A stretch of 64,000 nucleotides of DNA from Chelydra serpentina (GCA_037349315.1 JBAIAC010000054.1:124001-188000), one strand, 5' to 3'; positions 52,605-63,967 are shown, counted from the stretch's first letter. Program-made: numbers and translations. Notes: generated by a model not told the origin, from the sequence alone.

Positions 52605-52675
52605 TAGCAGAGGATGGTTTCAATCCAGCGACCTCTGATTTATAGGCCAGCACGCGTCCCCTGCGGCACTCTGCT
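52605..52675 (-). pseudogene. Initiator tRNA-Met-derived pseudogene, right arm
   Basis: Same lesions as the left-arm copy 37764-37834: TAT in the anticodon position and a one-base loss in the stem. T loop ATTGAAA. Confidence 0.75.
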
Positions 52676-52800
52676 GCCTCTTCACCTGCCATATCCAGTA
52701 CCCGGCCTCCAGCATCTGGACCGTGTGAGCTCTAGCGCTGGCAGGCAGATGCACCGGCTGGGAGGCAGCAGCCTTTGTAACAGCAGATTTGCATCTATGT

Positions 52801-52874
52801 GTCTCTGTGGCGCAATGGGTCAGCGCGTTCGGCTGTTAACCGAAAGGATGGTGGTTCGAGCCCACCCAGGGACG
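52801..52874 (+). tRNA. tRNA-Asn (GTT), structurally intact
   Basis: 74 bp. Acceptor GTCTCTG/CAGGGAC, D stem GCGC/GCGC, anticodon arm TTCGG-CTGTTAA-CCGAA and T arm GGTGG-TTCGAGC-CCACC all pair. It differs from the vertebrate tRNA-Asn-GTT only in the D loop (AATGGGTCA) and one variable-loop base. It is the only intact Asn copy of five in the window. No T4 run follows closely; a T3 lies about 25 bp on, so transcription is uncertain. Confidence 0.88.
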
Positions 52875-53573
52875 GTGACAATCTCGTGCTATTTCAGGGC
52901 CCTGTAACCTGACCTCCCCGTGCTCTGGTTATGGGGTGGCTGGGGCCACGCAGCCCACTCTGGGGCTGGGATGGGGGCTGGGGCACTAGGCTGGGGTGGG
53001 AGCTGGGCTGATGAACTCTGGACACTTAACTGCATAGCTACTTGTCTCTGGCGGTGAAAAATCCACCCCCGTAACCAATGTAGTTCAGCTGAGCGGAGCC
53101 CTGGTGTAGATCGCACTAGATGGGTGGAAGAATTCTTCTGTCAACCTGACTTCTCCAGTGATGGGAAACACCTCCCATCACCGCAGTGACTGTCTGCTGC
53201 AAAGTGCTACAGTAAGTGTAGAGAGTCTAAGGGCAGGTGTACACTATGGAGCTAAAGTGACCTAAATTACACAGCTCCAGCTACGTGAATAACATAGCTT
53301 AGGTCAACGTATGGCCTTGTCAGGTCGACAGGAGAGTTTCCTATGACTTACCTTATGCTCCTTGTTTTGGTGGAGAAGATGAGAGTGATCAGGTGGTCAA
53401 TTTAGCAGGTCTGCACTTGACCCACTAAATCAACCCCATGGTAGATTGATCACCCCACATCAATCCCCCAGTAAGTAGAGACAAGCCCTAAGCGTGAGCC
53501 AAGATCTGGCTCCTGTTGGCACTGTGAATGCTCAGGCACTGAAATTGCAGGCATGAGATCACTCTCACACTTC
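52875..53573. repeat. Cassette flank and MITE-like repeat, right arm
   Basis: Matches 41.62-41.99 kb directly and 36.95-37.40 kb in reverse. Confidence 0.55.
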
Positions 53574-53655
53574 CATAATCAACAGGATTCAGTCCTGCAC
53601 AAGTTGATCCCCAAAGAGTTTTATTCCAGCACCTTAACCACTCGGCCACAACTAC
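53574..53655 (-). pseudogene. tRNA-Ser pseudogene, right arm
   Basis: Mirror of 36872-36953 with one further change in the 3' acceptor strand. Confidence 0.8.
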
Positions 53656-54430
53656 TTGGCTGCTGAGTTTTTCTCACTGCATTATAGTTCTGTACTCAGT
53701 GAGTTCTCACTTCCCGTTGTTTGCCCAGACCAGCATCCCCAGCACACTCACTGCTGTGCAGTTGTGCACCTGTGTCCATGGCTGAACAGCAAGAATTCCT
53801 GCCAATCTGAACATCATGACACCCGGCAGAAAGCCACACGTCAGTTGCTTTGGGGGAATTCAATCTCTGTACTCCTGGAACCCCGGCAAGCTGAAACCCA
53901 AAGTCTCCCCCCAGAGCCTCTCAGCCCCCTGGCAGGTGAGCTGGGAACTCACCAGCTGCCTGCAGCAGTTGAATGGTTCTACCCGTCAAGAACACACCCC
54001 AGCCCCACATGCCTGCAGATTTGCTGCCCGGAGCCCCCAGGAGGCTGGGCGGTACATGACGCTGATCCCCGGCTGGTATCGCCAGCAAACACCAAGACAG
54101 TGCATCCAGGAGCAACAGCTGGACGCTGCAGGGAGGGGCTGCTGCTTTCCCCCCACCTGCATCTCTGCCCAGGCCGCTGTCCTGGCTGCAGAAAAATCCC
54201 CGCATTTGAGATATGCTCCTTTTGGTCTCTTTTGGGGAAGGGAGCTTTATACTGAGGGCGTCAATGATATAAAATAGAGAAATGTACTGCTTGTTGGACG
54301 TTTCACCAGCTGTACTGGAAGTGTGATACGGGGATAATTCAATGGCTTCAGTTACACTGGAGACGCACTTATTCCAGAATAGGAGCGTCAATCCGGGGAG
54401 TTGTACCAGTGTAACTAAAGTGGTTTAAAT
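53656..54430. repeat. Right-arm sequence without recognised gene
   Basis: Mirror of 36.09-36.87 kb. The long frames here are not conserved as a reading frame at the ends, and no motif is seen. Confidence 0.4.
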
Positions 54431-54650
54431 TCCCCTGAGCACGGCCCTGCCGAAAAAACCTCCCAGCGTCACCCGCCAAAACAACCCCCCCAACTCCACC
54501 CCGCCAAATCAAAAACAACAAAACAACGCCCCCCGCGCCCGAGCATCACCCCGCCGAAACCAAGCAAAACAAAAATACCCAAGCGCCCCTTAGAAGGTGC
54601 TGCCCCAAGCATTTGCTTGCTCGGCTGGTGCCTGGAGCCGGCCCCGGCTG
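54431..54650. mobile_element. MITE-like repeat, right arm
   Basis: Mirror of 35.83-36.09 kb, ending GGTGCCTGGAGCCGGCCC. Confidence 0.5.
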
Positions 54651-54717
54651 TAACTTGCTGCATGCGGGGGCGCGGTGGGGGTTTCACACCCCTGAGCACA
54701 GACAGTTGCAGCGCAGT

Positions 54718-55516
54718 TGTCATAACCATACAGCTAAGAGTAGCCTAGAATTCCTCCTTACCTGTAAGCGGTTACGCTCAAATAACATGGCTGGCACCTA
54801 ACCAAAAGGACCAATTAGAAATGAAAATACTTTCAAATCGGGGAGGGGGGAGGATTTTGTTTGTGCTCTTTGTTGGTGTGTGTGTTCTCTCTTGGGACTG
54901 AGAGGGGCCAGACAGAAACCCATCTCCTCCAAACCATCCTAAACCAACTCCCCAATATTGCAACGAGTGTTATTAAGCCACTTGTATCAGGTTATCTTTT
55001 GTTTTGCTTGTGAATTTTCCCTGTGCTAAGAGGGAGGTTTATTCCTGTTTTCGGTAACTTTAAAATTTTGCCTAGAAGGGAATCCTCTGTGTTTTGAATC
55101 TGATTACCCTGTAAAGTTATTTTCCATCCTGATTTTACAGAGATGATTTTTACCTTTCTTTTTTTAATAAAATCCTTCTTTTAAGAACCTGATGGATTTT
55201 TCTATTGTTCTAAGACACAGGGGATTGGGTCTTTGATCACTTTGTAACCAATTGTTTAGGCTATTATTCTCAAGCCTCCCCAGAAAAGAGGGTATAAGGG
55301 CTTGGGGGGATATTTTGGGGGAAGAGGAACTCCAAGTGGTCCTTTCCCCTGGTTCTTTGTTAAATCACTTGGTGGTGGCAGCGTACCGTCCAAGGACAAA
55401 GGATTTGTGCCGTGGGGAAGTTTTTAACCTAAGCTGGTAAAAATAAGCTTAGGGGGCTTTCATGTGGGTCCCCACATCTGTACCCTAGAGTTCAGAGTGG
55501 GGAGGGAACCCTGACA
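54718..55516 (+). mobile_element. Solo LTR, right arm
   Basis: 799 bp, starts TGTCATAACCATACAGCTAA and ends GGGAGGGAACCCTGACA. The GCAGT duplication at 54713-54717 and 55517-55521 is the complement of the left-arm ACTGC. Confidence 0.92.
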
Positions 55517-55684
55517 GCAGTAAAGTGCTAGGGTAGACATGGCCTTAGTAGCAGGTGACCAGGTCAGCTGACTCTATAGGGCCCCATGGAGCCATTCTTC
55601 ACAGGCTGACCCACAAGTTCCCAGGAAGACTAAGTTCTTTCACAGTCCATTGTCTCTTGCTGATGGGCCATCAAGCCCTTGTAG

Positions 55685-57020
55685 TCATAGAATCTCAGGG
55701 TTGGAAGGGACCTCAGGAGGTCATCTAGTCCAACCCCCTGCTCAAAGCAGGACCAACCCCAACTAGATCATCCCAGCCAGGGCTTTGTCAAGCCTGACCT
55801 TAAAAACCTCCAAGGAAGGAGACTCCACCACCTCCCTAGGTAACCCATTCCAGTGCTTCACCACCCTACTAGTGAAAAAGTTTTTCCTAATATCCAACCT
55901 AAACCTCCCCCTCTGCAACTTGAGACCATTACTCCTTGTTCTGTCATCTTCTACCACTGAGAACAGTCTAGATCCATCCTCTTTGGAACCCCCTTTTAGG
56001 TAGTTGAAAGCAGCTATCAAATCCCCCCTCACTCTTCTCTTCTGCAGGCTAAACAATCTCAGTTCCTTCAGCCTCTCCTCATAAGTCTTGTGCTCCAGCC
56101 CCCTAATCATTTTTGTTGCCCTCCGTTGGACTCTTTCCAATTTATCCACATCCTTCTTGTAGTGTGGGGCCCAAAACTGGACACAGTACTCCAAATGAGG
56201 CCTCACCAGTGCCGAATAGAGGGGAATAATCACGTCCCTCGATCTGCTGGAAATGCCCCTACTTATACAGCCCAAAATGCCGTTAGCCTTCTTGGCAACA
56301 AGGGCACACTGTTGACTCATATTCAGCTTTTCGTCCACTGTAACCCCTAGGTCCTTTTCTGCAGAACTGCTGCCCAGCCATTCGGTCCCTAGTCTGTAGC
56401 AGTGCATGGGATTCTTCCGTCCTAAGTGCAGGACTCTGCACTTGTCCTTGTTGAACCTCATCAGATTTCTTTTGGCCCAATCCTCTAATTTGTCTAGGTC
56501 CCTCTGTATCCTATCCCTACCCTCCAGCGTATCAACCACTCCTCCCAGTTTAGTGTCATCTGCAAACTTGCTAAGGGTGCAGTCCACACCATCCTCCAGG
56601 TCGTTGATGAAGATATTGAACAAAACCGGCCCCAGCACCGACCCTTGGGGCACTCCACTTGATACCGGCTGCCAACTAGACATGGAGCCATTGATCACTA
56701 CCCATTGAGTACGACCATCCAGCCAGTTTTCTATCCACCTTACCGTCCATTCATCCAGCCCATACTTCTTTAACTTGCTGGCAAGAACGCTGTGCGAGAC
56801 TGTATCAAAAGCTTTGCTAAAGTCAAGAAATAGCACATCCACTGCTTTCCCCTCATCCACAGAGCCAGTTATCTCATCATAGAAGGCAATTAGGTTAGTC
56901 AGGCATGACTTGCCCTTGGTGAATCCATGCTGACTGTTTCTGATCACTTTCCCCTCCTTTAAGTGGTTCAAAATTGATTCCTTGAGGACCTGTTCCATGA
57001 TTTTTCCAGGGATTGAGGTG
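55685..57020 (-). mobile_element. CR1 LINE, 5'-truncated, right arm only
   Basis: Minus strand. An open frame from 57151 to 55763 (462 codons, the first about 45 from flanking DNA) covers the CR1 RT 3' half: [39 protein letters not shown] and the C-terminal tail. The 3' tail ends in CCTGAGATTCTATGA. The left arm has no CR1 at this site; about 10 bp of target (ACTTCTGGG region at 34.78 kb) is missing around the junction. It is nearly identical to 22.42-23.78 kb. Confidence 0.93.
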
Positions 57021-57557
57021 TGAGCAGTGGGAGTCACCCAAAGCAGCAAATATGAAACAGACACACAGGTCAAGATTCCTAATTTCATCGACGAAAATGA
57101 TCCATGCAAACAAATGGGATAATCATATGCAGTAAATCGCAGCCTTTCCAATGATATCTCACACGAACCATCTTGTATAAAGCATAAACCTCAGTTATGA
57201 CATATTCATATCAGAAGCAGAGTTTGGTAAAGTATATGGAATGCCAGGTCACACTAGCAATACCATGTGATGCGCCTCCCTCATACTCAGTTCAATCAAT
57301 CATTTTTACAGAGCATTTCAGAAGATGGTGAAGAAAGCCCAGAGCAATTAGGATGTGATACCAGTCAGCTCTGTGTTCTTGGAGAACCGGGGTGCAGTAT
57401 CCGGCCTGTCTGACTCATGAAGGACTCCTCCCCAGCCTCTGCTTGAGCCAAAACAAGGAAAGACTTGCAGAGAGCAGTGAAGGGCGGTGGGAGACACACC
57501 TAGACCCCTCCTGTCGAGGGTGATAGGATTAAGGCAACTCCCCAAGCCTCATCTGCA
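57021..57557. repeat. Right-arm segment next to the B30.2 exon
   Basis: Mirror of 34.245-34.78 kb. No gene. Confidence 0.6.
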
Positions 57558-57897
57558 TCAAAGGTGGGAGGGGATCATGGGGGAGGTGAGGGCCTTGTAT
57601 CCCCCATCTCTCAGCCACGCGGCCCAGTATCCATTCCCAGGTGTGAGTGTGACCTGCCCCTTCCTGCTCACAGATTCCCTGCAAACCCCCAGAGCCCATC
57701 CAGGCTTGTCTCCCACCTCCACCTCCCAGTAACGCCTCCCACCCGCGAACCCCTCAGCGCCCAGGACACAGGGACAAGGCTGAAATCTCTCAGGGTTGTC
57801 GGGCAGATCCTGGCGTGTGTCTCTGTGTCTCCCACGTTTCCGATCTCAGACAGGACGAGGTCGGGATTTGCCATGTCTGGATCCAGAGTCACGGCCA
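57558..57897 (-). pseudogene. B30.2 (PRY-SPRY) exon, right arm, broken
   Basis: Minus strand, acceptor CTCTCTCCCCAG. PRY block [14 protein letters not shown], then a one-base deletion after TCTGAG (near 57848) shifts the frame; in the other frame [17 protein letters not shown] and [20 protein letters not shown] follow. The codon that is TAG in the left arm is CAG here. The TGA at 57558-57560 that truncates SPRY is shared with the left arm. Confidence 0.9.
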
Positions 57898-58525
57898 CTG
57901 GGGAGAGAGTCACAGAGTCAGAGCCGGGACAGGGGCTGGTCAGTGGGATCAAAGGGAAATTAACCTGTGTCCCCGTTAATCGCTGTGCGGGGGGAGGGGG
58001 TGTTACCTGAGGGGACTCCGGGCCCGTCTGCCTTTGGGGAGACGATGAGGGGGAAGGGCAGGAGGAGTGGGGGAGGGGTGGGAAGGTGTCAGTGAGGGAG
58101 GGGGAGGGGTGGACACGCTGATACTGGGAGAGGAAAAGGGAGGGGCAGGAACAAGTGCAATGGGGGCCAATGGGATGGCATCAGGACGACAGGGGGGGAG
58201 TGAAGGGAGGGGCAGGTTCCAGGGGACAGAAGGGGGAAAAGGTGCCGACAAGTGGAGGAGGAGGGGGAGGGGGAGGGGGAGGGGAGGGCTGTGTGCCAGG
58301 AGAGGGGGCATGAGGAAGGCAGGGGATGGGGCAATTCATGGTGATGGGGGCAGAGGGGCATGAAAACAGGGAGGTGAGTAGGGCAGAGGGTAGAGTTGGG
58401 ATGGGCGCTAGGGAGGTGAGGGGAGGGGCAGGGGGTGGGAAGGGGCAGGCACCAGGAGGGTGTGGGAGAAGGGAAAGAGCAGAGGGGCAGACACGGGGCT
58501 GGGGACAAGCTCCAAGGGTCAGAGA
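57898..58525 (-). other. Purine-rich intron-like sequence, right arm
   Basis: Mirror of 33.43-33.90 kb. It contains several perfect GGGGGA units near 58260-58290. Confidence 0.6.
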
Positions 58526-59320
58526 GGGGAGAGGAGAGAGGCAGGTCAGGTGGGTAGATGGACGTATTAGGAGAGGGAAGAGGGAGGGGCAGGGGTCAGA
58601 GGGTCGGGGGGGAGGAGAGAGGCGGGGCAGGTGGATAGATGGACGTATTAGGAGAGGGAAGGGGGAGGGGCAGGGGTCAGAGGGGCAGGGAGAGGGAGGA
58701 GAGAGGCAGGGCAGGTGGGTAGATGGACGTATTAGGAGAGGGAAGGGGGAGGGGCAGGGGTCAGTGGGTCGGGGGGAGGAGGAGAGAGGCAGGGCAGGTG
58801 GGTAGATGGACGTTTTGGGAGAGGGAAGGGGGAGGGGCAGGGGTCAGTGGGTCGGGGGGAGGAGGAGAGAGGCAGGGCAGGTGGGTAGATGGACATATTG
58901 GGAGAGGGAAGGGGGAGGGGCAGGGGTCAGTGGGTCGGGGGGAGGAGGAGAGAGGCAGGGCAGGTGGGTAGATGGACGTTTTGGGAGAGGGAAGGGGGAG
59001 GGGCAGGGGTCAGTGGGTCGGGGGGAGGAGGAGAGAGGCAGGGCAGGTGGGTAGATGGACATATTGGGAGAGGGAAGGGGGAGGGGCAGGGGTCAGTGGG
59101 TCTGGGAGGGGGAGGAGAGAGGCAGGGTACGTGGGTAGATGGACGTATTGGGAGAGGGAAGGGGGAGGGGCAGGGGTCAGTGGGTCTGGGAGTGGGAGGA
59201 GAGAGGCAGGGGAGGTGGGTAGATGGATGTATTGGGAGAGGGAAGGGGGAGGGGCAGGGGGCAGTGGGTCTGGGAGGGGGAGGAGAGAGGCAGGGGAGGT
59301 GGGTAGATGGACGTATTGGG
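58526..59320. repeat. GC-rich minisatellite, about 9.5 units of 83 bp, right arm
   Basis: Reverse complement of the left-arm array. Units at 58723, 58806, 58889 and 58972 are spaced exactly 83 bp and are very alike; alternating GGACGTTTTGGG / GGACATATTGGG variants suggest a two-unit duplication. Frames across it are artefacts. Confidence 0.95.
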
Positions 59321-59547
59321 ACCCCGCAGGCCTTTCTCTTGCCTTCAGCCTTCAACGGGAGAGCGATCGGCGGTCCATTGAGCAGGTCTTCACTAGACAC
59401 CCACCCTCGTCCCCGGTGGATTGAGCGCCGCACATTCATCCCCGGGTAATAGAGACAAGCCCTAAGCGTGAGCCCAGATCCGGCTCCTGTTGGCACTTTG
59501 GATGCTCATGCACTAAAACTGCAGCCATGAGATCACGCTCACGCTTC
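59321..59547. repeat. Junction DNA beyond the right arm
   Basis: CAGGCCTTTCTCTTGCCTTC resembles the tRNA-cassette leader. From about 59445 the sequence repeats the tRNA-Ser flank found at 53.48-53.57 kb. Confidence 0.55.
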
Positions 59548-59589
59548 CGTAGTTAGCAGGATTCGAACCTGCACAGGGAGACCCCAATG
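59548..59589 (-). pseudogene. tRNA-Ser 3' half, third copy
   Basis: On the minus strand: CATTGGGGTCTCCCTGTGCA and the T arm GCAGGTTCGAATCCTGC, ending TAACTACG. It is closer to tRNA-Ser-AGA than the 36.9 and 53.6 kb copies, but the 5' half is missing. Confidence 0.75.
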
Positions 59590-60030
59590 CTTGAAATGAA
59601 TTTAAACACTCAGCATTTTCCTATGCAAATGTATAAAAACCTAGCCAAGCTGTGCAGCCGCTGAACTCTGTTCCGGTCACTGCGTCTCTGAGAGGGACAC
59701 TCTGTGTCTGAGGCATGTGCGACACCTCTGTGATGATGAGAGGTTAAAAAATGCTGGATTCAATGGAAGATAAGACCATAGGAGGGGAAGGCGAGCGGCA
59801 GCGCCACACGGGGTCATAATACTCAGCCACAGGGGTTCACCATCACTACCCCTGTGTTGTCCATCATCTATATCCTAAGAAACACACCTTCTCCCCTCCC
59901 CTCCCCCACAACCTTTCCCCCTTGAGCCCAATCCAACCCTCCCCCTCTCCCACACACACTCCATGGGATACAGCCTCTCGGTGACTCAACCAGATGGGGG
60001 CTTGCCTCTGCGTCTCCCCGACAGGGGAGC
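59590..60030. other. Unannotated DNA
   Basis: No gene seen. C/T-rich near 59890-59960. Confidence 0.35.
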
Positions 60031-60841
60031 TGTCAGGGTTCCCTCCCCACTCTAAACTCTAGGGTAAAGACGTGGGGACCCGCATTCAGAGCCCCTAAGC
60101 TTATTTTTACCAGCTTAGGGTAAACCCCCCCAAGGTACAAAATTCCCTGCACCCCGAGAAATGCTTCTTGCTGCCACCATCAAATGTCTAACAGGAATCC
60201 AGGAAAGGAATCACTTGAACTTCCCTCCCCCCCAAAATGCCCCCTCAAGCCGTACACCCCCTTTCCTGGGGAAGCTTGAGAACAATCTCCCAACCAATTG
60301 GTTACACAGTGATCTAAAAACCCACCCCCTGGGTTTTAACACCATAGAAAACAGTCAACTTCTTAAAAGAAGGTTTTTATTAAAAATAAAGAAGGTAAAA
60401 TCATCTCTGTAAAATCAGGATGGTAACTATTTCACAGGGCACTATATTTCCAAACTCAGAGAGATTTCCCCCTCTGGACAAAACCTTAACGTTACAGAAA
60501 ACCATGAATACCCCCCCTCCTTGCCCTTTCTAACACAGGGGATACACCAAGCAAAAATAAACAGAAATCTATACGCTATGCTATCTAAACTTACTTCAGA
60601 AAAGGGAGGTTTGATTTTCTGTAGGTTCCTTCTGTCTTCCAAGATCACTCTTTCTCAGACAAAGACACCCACTAAAACCTTCCCCCGTCCCAAAGTTTGA
60701 AAGTATCTTGTCCCCTTATTGGTCAGAGCCCAGCCAGGTCAAGTGTCAGTCTGGCTACCTGCATTTCTTAACCCTTTACTGGAAAGAGGATTTTATAGCA
60801 CTGCATCAGACCCTCTCCCCCTTCCCTTCATATTTATGACA
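60031..60841 (-). mobile_element. 3' LTR of Gypsy element 3
   Basis: 811 bp, on the plus strand starting TGTCAGGGTTCCCTCCCCAC and ending CATATTTATGACA. Same family as the solo LTRs at 34.95 and 54.72 kb. Confidence 0.9.
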
Positions 60842-60853
60842 CGCCCCCCAAAT
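60842..60853 (-). other. Polypurine tract of Gypsy element 3
   Basis: Minus strand GATTTGGGGGGCG directly before the LTR. Confidence 0.6.
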
Positions 60854-61075
60854 CACCGATAGTGTGAAACACTGGCTGTGATTTCTTCCTGGAGCTTTAA
60901 AAGAAAACAAAGTAATAAGACACATGAATCTCCAAATATACTAATAACTGGATAAAGACTAACAATATTGTCCACATTGCAAGGATGATTTTAACCAGTT
61001 GGTTCGGGGAAACTTTCACGGGAGAGTGCATCAGCCACTTTGTTAGAAGCTCCTGAAATGTGTTGTATTTCAAAA

Positions 61076-62662
61076 TCAAAATCTTGGGAGAGCTAAACTC
61101 CATCGAAGGAGTTTTTTGTTATTTCCCTTGGCGGTATTAAGCCACTTTAGTGCAGCATGGTCAGTTTGCAGGTGGAAACGCCGTCCCCAAACGTATGGGC
61201 GTAGCTTTTCCAGAGCGTAGACAATGGCGTAACATTCCTTCTCACTGATTGACCAGTGGCTTTCCCTCTCAGACAGCTTCTTGCTGAGAAACACGACAGG
61301 ATGGAATTCTTGATCTGGTCCTTCCTGCATTAAAACTGCTCCCACACCACGCTCGGATGCATCTGTGGTTACTAGGAAAGGTTTATCAAAGTCCGGGGCC
61401 CTTAGCACAGGGTCAGACATGAGTGTTGCTTTAAGCTGATTAAAGGCCTCCCGACACTCATCAGTCCACTGAACCGCATTTGGCTGGTTCTTTCTGGTTA
61501 GGTCAGTTAGAGGGGCGGCGATTTGGCTGTAGTGCGGTACAAATCGCCTGTAATATCCGGCCAAGCCTAAGAAAGATTGGACCTGTTTCTTTGACTTTGG
61601 GACAGGCCACATTTGGATAGCCTCCACCTTGGCCTGTAGGGGGTTAATAGTTCCTTGACCCACCTGGTGTCCAAGGTAAGTCACTCTGTTGAGGCCTATT
61701 TGACACTTTTTAGCCTTAACAGTTAGTCCTGCCTCTCGTATGCGCTCGAAGACCTTCTGGAGATGCTTCAGGTGTTCGGCCCATGAGTCAGAAAATATGG
61801 CCACATCGTCAAGATAGGCAACTGCCGATTCTCCCAATCCTGCTAGGAGACAATCTACCAGTTTCTGGAATGTGGCAGGTGCATTCCGCAGCCCGAAAGG
61901 GAGTACATTAAATTCATACAGCCCGACATGGGTGATGAAGGCTGACTTTTCCTTGGCGGATTCATCTAGCGGCACCTGCCAGTACCCCTTGGTTAAGTCT
62001 AAGGTGGAGATGAACTGGGCACGTCCCAGTTTCTCCAATAGTTCATCTGTGCGAGGCATTGGATAGTTGTCTGGGCAAGTCACAGCATTTAGCGTACGGT
62101 AGTCCACGCAAAAGCGTATTTCCCCATCTGGTTTGGGGACTAGAACCACGGGAGAGGCCCATGCACCGCTAGAGGGATGGATTATACCCATCTGTAGCAT
62201 GTCTTGAACCTCCTGTTCTATAGCAGTTTTGGCGTGAGGAGCCACTCGGTAAGGTCGGGCTCTAATTGGGTGGGCATTACCTGTGTCAATGGAGTGGTAT
62301 GCCCGTTCGGTCAGTCCTGGGGTGGCTGAGAACATCGGTGCGAATTTAGTGCACAGCTCCTGGATTTGATGGCGCTGCATACGTCCGAGGGTCATTGAGA
62401 GGTTCACCTCTTCCACGGCACCGTCATTTTTCCCTTCATAGTAGACACCTTCAGCGTCTTCTGCTCCCTGGGCAGTAAACTGACAAACCTTCAATTCTCG
62501 GGGGAAAAAAGGCTTTAGAGAATTAACATGGTACACTTTAGGCTTGAGAGTTGTGGTGGGGAATGCTATGAGATAGTTCACAGCTCCCAGGCGTTCTTGG
62601 ACCGTAAATGGCCCTTCCCATGACGCTTCCATTTTATGGGCCCGGAGCGCCTTCAAGACCAT
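61076..62662 (-). pseudogene. Gypsy element 3: integrase tail, RT and RNase H
   Basis: Minus strand, 528 codons. It begins with the end of the integrase (ASWEGPFTVQERLG, VYHVNSLKPFF), then a linker and the RT: IRFCVDYRTLNAV, STLDLTKGYWQVPL, LPFGLRNAPATFQ and the catalytic AYLDDVAIFS (DD at about 61805-61810). RNase H has TTDASERGVGAVL, EKECYAIVYAL and LQTDHAALKWL. The frame ends at LPRF because of a one-base insertion near 61090; the expected RNase H tail continues in another frame. All visible RT and RNase H catalytic motifs are kept. Confidence 0.9.
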
Positions 62663-62770
62663 GACTTGGTCCCCTACTTTAAAGGAACGCTCTCTGGCAT
62701 GTTTATCATACCAGGCCTTTTGCTCTTCCTGAGCCCCTTTTAGGTTTTCTCTAGCAAGGGCTAAAGAGTC

Positions 62771-63967
62771 TCAGAGGGTGTTTTGTAGGTTGCTTACAAA
62801 GTCCAGAATGTTAGTTCCCGAAGAAGGCGTAAACCCCTCCCATTGCTGTTTCACCAGCTGTAATGGCCCTTTAACCTCGCGGCCATACACAAGTTCAAAT
62901 GGTGAAAACCCTAAACTGGGATGTGGTACAGCCCTGTAGGCAAAGAGCAACTGCTGTAACACTAGGTCCCAATCGTTGGAGTGCTGGGTTACGAATTTAC
63001 GTATCATGGCTCCCAAAGTTCCATTAAACTTCTCCACCAGACCATTTGTTTGATGGTGGTAAGGAGTGGCAACCAAGTGGTTCACCCCATGAGCTTCCCA
63101 CAGGCTTTTCATGCTCCCTGCCAGGAAATTAGTTCCCGAATCAGTAAGGATGTCGGCGGGCCAACCTACCCTGGCAAAAATCTCTGTTAATGCCTGGCAT
63201 ACACTTTTAGCCCGGGTGTTGCTCAGAGCTACTGCTTCTGGCCATCGGGTGGCAAAATCCATGAAAGTCAGTATGTACTGCTTTCCTCTGGGTGTCTTTT
63301 TCGGAAAAGGACCCAGAATATCCACAGCTACCCGCTGAAATGGAACTTCAATTATGGGGAGTGGCTGGAGAGGGGCTTTGACCTGGTCTTGGGGTTTTCC
63401 CACTCTTTGGCACACCTCACAAGACCGGACATAGGTAGAAACATCCTTGCCCATTCCCTCCCAGTGGAATGACCTCCCCAAATGGTCTTTGGTTCTGTTC
63501 ACCCCAGCATGACCACTAGGATGATCATGGGCTAAGCTCAAGAGCTTTAGCCGGTACTTAGTCGGAACCACTAACTGTCTCTGAGGACGCCAATCTTCCT
63601 GGTGTCCACCAGAAAGAGTCTCCTTATATAAAAGGCCTTTTTCTATAACAAACCGGGATCGATTAGAAGAGCTGAGAGGCAGTGGGGTGCTCCGTCCCAC
63701 TGTCCAAGCTCTCTGTAGGCTTTCATCTGCTTCCTGCTCGGCTTGGAACTGTTCCCTAGATGCTGGAGACATCAGTTCCTCACTGGGTTGTAGACCTGGG
63801 CTGGGTCCCTCTGGAAGCGATGTAGGTGATGGGGTTGTTTCCGTTGACTGTGAACCGCTCTCCGCTGGTGCACAATGTGGTAATTCAGGCTCTGGCTGAG
63901 CCTCTTGTATTGAGTTATTGGCTGCTGCTGCCATTGCAGGCTCGGTGGTGCCCTCGGGTGTTGGCAC
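62771..63967 (-). pseudogene. Gypsy element 3: integrase
   Basis: Minus strand, open for 398 codons from the start shown, and continuing out of the window upstream. After a Pro/Ser/Glu-rich stretch come the zinc-binding region (HDHPSGHAGVNRTKDH and CEVCQRVGK) and the DDE core: VAVDILGPFPKK, ILTDSGTNFLAG and LVEKFNGTLGAM. An in-frame TGA at about 62771-62773 separates it from the RT part; both parts are in the same frame. The TGA is a likely CpG-type change. Confidence 0.9.

Noticed and set aside
53656..54277. Overlapping frames of 153-199 codons, with similar frames at 36.1-36.7 kb
   Set aside because: Similarity between arms is due to DNA duplication; frames exist on both strands and show no domain or codon bias.
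58326..59496. Gly/Arg-rich and Pro-rich open frames across the right-arm array
   Set aside because: Same compositional cause; they do not match the left-arm frames as proteins.
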